Assembly: GCA_040904825.1 (NCBI GenBank) | Contig: JBBDSU010000018.1 | Coordinates: 1 to 53,714 of the forward strand | Length of the DNA: 53,714 nucleotides | Reading direction: 5' to 3' | Origin: JBBDSU01 sp040904825 | Lineage (GTDB): Bacteria > Actinomycetota > Nitriliruptoria > Nitriliruptorales > Nitriliruptoraceae | In this document: positions 50,248 through 53,714 of the stretch, piece after piece | Position numbering within the stretch: position 1 is the stretch's first letter | Layout of the letters: each line of letters begins with the position of its first letter | Program-made: the position numbers and the translations under genes | The notes under the pieces: generated by a model | What the model saw: the letters and a program-made list of their open reading frames with translations, nothing else | Told to the model about the DNA's origin: nothing | Databases searched by the model: none

Positions 50248-50428
50248 CTTGCTGCGTGGTGCCTCGCCGATGTCGCGGTGACATGCTGACGGAGCCTCGC
50301 GAGATTATCGGGATGGTGCGGGTCACCCACATGCCCACGGAACGTGTGCAGGATGTCGCGAGGAGAGAAAAAGCCCCCCCACACGCGCGCACAGCGCGCA
50401 TTAGGCGAAGAACTTTTCGGGGCGAGCC

Positions 50429-50449
50429 TGTGCATAAAGGTGTGGACAA
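50429..50449. promoter_or_regulatory. Two DnaA-box-like sites upstream of nrdJ
   Basis: TGTGCATAA (50429-50437) and TGTGGACAA (50441-50449) are reverse complements of TTATGCACA and TTGTCCACA. The first fits TTWTNCACA and the second fits the GC-rich actinobacterial form. They are 12 bp apart in the same orientation. DnaA regulates nrdAB in E. coli; a role here is inferred. The rest of 50248-50503 contains a GCGCG/CGCGC hairpin (about 50385-50399) and no supported gene. Confidence 0.4.
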
Positions 50450-50503
50450 AGTGGGCGTTTGCTGGGGATGAGCGGGGGATGAATGGGTGAAAATCCTGTG
50501 AAA

Positions 50504-50519
50504 ACACAACATATGGTAG
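50504..50519. promoter_or_regulatory. NrdR box 1
   Basis: ACACAACATATGGTAG matches the NrdR-box consensus acaCwAtATaTwGtgt at 12 of 16 positions. It overlaps a possible minus-10 (TAGAAT, 50517-50522). Confidence 0.65.
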
Positions 50520-50536
50520 AATCGGTCGTTGTCTCG

Positions 50537-50552
50537 CTACCACCTGTTGTGT
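50537..50552. promoter_or_regulatory. NrdR box 2
   Basis: CTACCACCTGTTGTGT keeps the outer right half (TTGTGT) and the key inner C and A of the consensus. It starts 33 bp after box 1, about three helical turns, the spacing usual for paired NrdR sites. Confidence 0.6.
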
Positions 50553-50648
50553 TAATCGTGACGATGCGTTGCGCACAGGTGCTTGACTCGCGGTGGTGTG
50601 GCGCTGTTGAGTGCGGCCTTGTCACACCGATGTAGTTCCGTCGTTGTT

Positions 50649-50667
50649 GACAGGGGCCTGTCGCCCC
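50649..50667 (+). promoter_or_regulatory. Alternative hairpins in the nrdJ leader
   Basis: GACAGG (50649-50654) can pair with CCTGTC (50657-50662), or GGGGC (50653-50657) with GCCCC (50663-50667); the two are mutually exclusive. I looked for a cobalamin-riboswitch core in 50520-50734 and did not see the B12-box sequence. Confidence 0.3.
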
Positions 50668-50734
50668 AATGCCGCCCAAGCCTCCGCACGGCGAGTACGC
50701 CCTGGAGGCACTAGAGACTCGCAAGGAGCCCGTG

Positions 50735-53656
50735 ATGGCTGAAGCTCGAGACGATGGACGTACACAGGCGACTGACCCCGCCGATCCCGCTCACGATGCG
50801 CGCCGCGGTGGAGGTGCCCTCGAGGTCGTCGATGATGCTGGCCGCAAGGGTTTGCGCTTCGAGCGCTTTTTCACCGTGTCGGGCGTGCACCCGTATGACG
50901 GGGTGGACTGGGAGCTTCGCGACGCGGTGCTGACCAACTGGCGTGATGGCTCGGTGTCCTTCGAGCAGCGCGGAGTGGAATTCCCGTCGTCGTGGTCGAT
51001 GATGGCAACCCAGATCGTCGCGCAGAAGTACTTCCGGGGGACGCTGGGAACGCCAGAGCGAGAACGATCGGTCAAGCACATGATCGATCGTGTCGCCGAC
51101 ACGATCACAGGGTGGGGAATCGACGGTGGCTACTTCGCTGACGAGGATGCCGCCGACGTCTTCAACGCCGAGCTCAAGCACCTGCTGGTGCACCAGAAGG
51201 CCGCGTTCAACTCGCCGGTGTGGTTCAACGTCGGGGTCGAAGAGAAGCCGCAGTGCTCGGCGTGCTTCATTCTCGCCGTCGAAGACACGATGTCGTCCAT
51301 CCTCAACTGGTATGTCGAGGAAGGCACCATCTTCAAAGGCGGGTCGGGCGCGGGTGTCAACCTGTCGTCGATCCGTTCCTCCAAGGAGCAGCTCAAGGGC
51401 GGCGGTGACGCTTCAGGTCCGGTCAGCTTCATGCGCGGTGCCGACGCATCAGCCGGCACCATCAAGTCTGGCGGCAAGACCCGGCGCGCTGCCAAGATGG
51501 TCATCCTTAACGTCGATCACCCCGATGTCGAAGAATTCATCTGGACCAAGGCGCGCGAGGAGAAGAAGGTCCGCGTCCTGCGTGAGGCCGGGTTCGACAT
51601 GGACCTCGATGGTGAGGACTACGCCTCGATCCAGTACCAGAACGCCAACAACTCTGTGCGGGTCACCGACGAGTTCATGAAGGCCTACGAAGAAGGTCGT
51701 GACTACGACCTGCGTGCGGTCACCACCGGCGAGGTCATCGAGACCAAGTCTGCAGGCGACGTCATGCGCCAGATCTCCGAGGCCGCCTGGGAATGCGCTG
51801 ATCCGGGCTTGCAGTACGACACAACGATCAACGACTGGCACACCTGCCCCGAGTCAGGCCGGATCAACGGCTCGAACCCGTGCAGCGAGTACATGCACCT
51901 CGACAACTCGGCGTGCAACCTGGCCAGCCTCAACCTCAAGAAGTTCTACGACTACGACGCTGGCCGGTTCGACACAGAGGCGTTCAAGCGTGCCGTCGAG
52001 GTGATCTTCACCGCCCAAGAGATCATCGTTGGCTACTCGTCGTATCCGACCGAGTCGATCGGACAGAACGCGATCGACTACCGCGAGCTCGGCCTTGGGT
52101 ACGCCAACCTCGGCGGGTTGCTGATGTCCATCGGCCTGCCCTACGACTCCGACGAGGGCCGGGCGTGGTGTGGCGCCATCACCGCGTTGATGACCGGTCA
52201 CGCCTACCGAACGTCTGCTGAGATCGCCAAGGTTGTCGGTCCGTTCAACGGCTTCCGCAAGAACGAAAAGCCGATGCTGCGTGTCATTGGCAAGCACCGC
52301 GACGCTGTCGAAGGCATCGACCCGCGGCCGTTGCAGGCAGACCTGCTCAACGCTGCCCGCACATCTTGGGACGATGCGATGTCGATCGGAACAGAACACG
52401 GGTTCCGTAACTCGCAGGCCAGTGTGCTCGCGCCGACCGGCACCATCGGCCTGATGATGGACTGTGATACGACCGGGATCGAGCCTGACCTCGGACTGGT
52501 CAAGACCAAGAAGATGGTCGGTGGTGGCTCGATGGTCATCGTCAACCAGACTGTCCCGCAGTCGCTACGCCATCTCGGCTACTCCGAGGAGCAGGTTGAA
52601 GCGATCGTGGCCTACATCGACGAGAACAAGACCATCCACGGCGCGCCAGCGCTCAAGGCAGAGCACACCAAGGTCTACCAGTGCGCCATGGGCGAAGACT
52701 CGATCCACTACATGGGTCACGTCAAGATGATGGCAGCTGCCCAGCCGTTCATCTCCGGCGCGATCTCAAAGACCGTCAACCTGCCTGAGGACGCCACGGT
52801 CGAAGACATTGAGCAGTTGCACCTTGACGCCTGGAAGCTCGGCATCAAGGCGATCGCGATCTATCGCGACAACTGCAAGGTGGCCCAGCCGCTGAGCTTG
52901 TCGAAGAAAGAGTCAGCGACGACCGATGTCGCTGTCCCGGGCGCGGCGGAGCCAGCGGTTCATGTGCCGCAGCGTCGCAAGCCTCCCAAGACTCGTCCGT
53001 CGCAGACGGTCAGTTTCCGTGTCGGCGACGCCAAGGGCTATTTGACCGCAGGGGAGTACCCCAACGACGGCCTCGCCGAGATCTTCCTGAAGCTCGGCAA
53101 GCAGGGTTCGACGTTGTCGGGACTGCTGGATGCCTTCGCCATCTCGGTGTCGATCGGGATGCAGTACGGCGTGCCGCTGGAGAGCTACGTCAGCAAGTTC
53201 ATGAACATGCGTTTCGAGCCGGCCGGCATGACCGACGACTCCGAAATCCGGTTCGCGACCTCGCTCGTCGACTATGTGGCTCGCAAGCTGGCTATCGAGT
53301 ACCTGCCGTACGACAAGCGGGAAGCGCTCGGCATCTTCACGCTCGACGAGCGCACCAAGATGCTCGACGGCTACGACAATGCAGATGCCGCCGTGCTCGA
53401 CGACGATGATGACGACCTGGAAGATCTGACCGAAGACCACTCGGCCGGGTCGATCAGTCGCACAGAAGCGGCCGCACCAGCATCACAGGCTGCTGCATCG
53501 CCAGCAACTGCGACTGGCGGTGGCGATCTGTCGCCAGGCTCGAGCATGCCAGTCGACGTGGATGCGCCAATGTGCTTCGACTGCGGCATCAAGATGGTCC
53601 GCGCCGGAGCCTGCCACGTCTGCGAGGCGTGCGGCACCACCAGCGGCTGCAGCTGA
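50735..53656 (+). CDS. nrdJ: Adenosylcobalamin-dependent (class II) ribonucleoside-diphosphate reductase
   Basis: NrdJ makes deoxyribonucleotides using vitamin B12 and needs no oxygen. The protein (973 aa) shows the radical-barrel blocks FNSPVWFNVG, KPQCSACFILAVEDTM, KGGSGAGVNLSSIR, SNPCSEYMHLDNSACNLASL and LAPTGTIGLMMDCDTTG. The C-terminus carries an acidic linker and a zinc-ribbon-like end CFDCGIKM with CHVCEACG and a final Cys-Ser pair that re-reduces the active site. The ATG at 50735 has AAGGAG 6 nt upstream. Two NrdR boxes lie upstream and nrdR is in the window. Confidence 0.96.
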   Translation: MAEARDDGRTQATDPADPAHDARRGGGALEVVDDAGRKGLRFERFFTVSGVHPYDGVDWELRDAVLTNWRDGSVSFEQRGVEFPSSWSMMATQIVAQKYFRGTLGTPERERSVKHMIDRVADTITGWGIDGGYFADEDAADVFNAELKHLLVHQKAAFNSPVWFNVGVEEKPQCSACFILAVEDTMSSILNWYVEEGTIFKGGSGAGVNLSSIRSSKEQLKGGGDASGPVSFMRGADASAGTIKSGGKTRRAAKMVILNVDHPDVEEFIWTKAREEKKVRVLREAGFDMDLDGEDYASIQYQNANNSVRVTDEFMKAYEEGRDYDLRAVTTGEVIETKSAGDVMRQISEAAWECADPGLQYDTTINDWHTCPESGRINGSNPCSEYMHLDNSACNLASLNLKKFYDYDAGRFDTEAFKRAVEVIFTAQEIIVGYSSYPTESIGQNAIDYRELGLGYANLGGLLMSIGLPYDSDEGRAWCGAITALMTGHAYRTSAEIAKVVGPFNGFRKNEKPMLRVIGKHRDAVEGIDPRPLQADLLNAARTSWDDAMSIGTEHGFRNSQASVLAPTGTIGLMMDCDTTGIEPDLGLVKTKKMVGGGSMVIVNQTVPQSLRHLGYSEEQVEAIVAYIDENKTIHGAPALKAEHTKVYQCAMGEDSIHYMGHVKMMAAAQPFISGAISKTVNLPEDATVEDIEQLHLDAWKLGIKAIAIYRDNCKVAQPLSLSKKESATTDVAVPGAAEPAVHVPQRRKPPKTRPSQTVSFRVGDAKGYLTAGEYPNDGLAEIFLKLGKQGSTLSGLLDAFAISVSIGMQYGVPLESYVSKFMNMRFEPAGMTDDSEIRFATSLVDYVARKLAIEYLPYDKREALGIFTLDERTKMLDGYDNADAAVLDDDDDDLEDLTEDHSAGSISRTEAAAPASQAAASPATATGGGDLSPGSSMPVDVDAPMCFDCGIKMVRAGACHVCEACGTTSGCS

Positions 53657-53714
53657 GGCTGGCGACCATGCTCCAGTAGCCGCCTCCATGAGTTGGGACG
53701 GGAACGACTGCTGG
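53657..53714. other. Window end after nrdJ
   Basis: The last 58 bp follow the nrdJ stop. I see no terminator hairpin and no supported reading frame in this short stretch. Confidence 0.5.

Noticed and set aside
50520..50734. Cobalamin riboswitch before nrdJ
   Set aside because: A B12-dependent reductase makes this plausible, but I could not find the B12-box or the conserved core sequence.
1..53714. tRNA, rRNA, CRISPR or insertion-sequence features
   Set aside because: I saw no cloverleaf-like segments, regular spacer arrays, transposase genes or long terminal inverted repeats; a tRNAscan and repeat search would be needed to be sure.

Overview
The window is a GC-rich chromosomal segment (low-to-mid 60s percent G+C by eye, not computed) with many GTG starts. 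Its gene order is the conserved actinobacterial one: ispG, rimP-nusA-ylxR-infB, rbfA-truB-ribF, rpsO, pnp, M16 peptidase, dapB, dapA-rnj, ftsK, rodZ-like, rimO-pgsA-cinA, recA-recX, miaB-miaA, dapF-hflX, lexA-nrdR, nrdJ. A two-domain ThyX-like protein, LexA boxes of the CGAAC-N4-GTTCG type and a LysM gene divergent from lexA also fit Actinobacteria. A deep lineage such as Acidimicrobiia is my guess at class level. I see no mobile elements, CRISPR arrays, rRNA or tRNA genes, and no clear pseudogenes.

Layout. 1-9.1 kb: ispG, then a translation/transcription operon (rimP, nusA, ylxR, infB, ylxP, rbfA, truB, ribF). 9.3-16.1 kb: rpsO and pnp with structured leaders, then an M16 peptidase, dapB and a protein made almost wholly of 35-residue pentatricopeptide (PPR) repeats. 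16.1-21.0 kb: an ABC exporter, a duplicated ThyX-like protein and two membrane proteins. 21.3-26.6 kb: dapA, RNase J and FtsK. 27-37 kb: a RodZ-like protein, two methylthiotransferases (RimO, MiaB), PgsA, CinA, a DEDDh exonuclease, RecA/RecX and MiaA. 38-43.4 kb: a penicillin-acylase family protein, dapF and hflX. 43.4-45.6 kb: an SOS/nucleotide-control hub (lexA, LysM division-inhibitor candidate, nrdR). 45.6-53.7 kb: a hotdog protein, a GNAT fusion, an amidase, an AI-2E family transporter and the B12-dependent ribonucleotide reductase nrdJ.

How the genes fit together. Most are housekeeping genes for RNA processing and translation (RimP, RbfA, TruB, MiaA/B, RimO, PNPase, RNase J), lysine/peptidoglycan precursors (DapA, DapB, DapF) and DNA maintenance. 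The regulatory story in the second half is unusually readable. LexA is encoded next to four LexA boxes that sit on two divergent promoters, and a fifth box lies between recA and an exonuclease. NrdR is encoded 5 kb from nrdJ, whose upstream region carries a pair of NrdR-box-like sites 33 bp apart.

The least ordinary item is the PPR protein at 14461-16092: fourteen uninterrupted 35-residue units in a bacterium, encoded at the end of the pnp gene cluster. Second is the ThyX-like protein, whose signature motif seems divided between two diverged halves.
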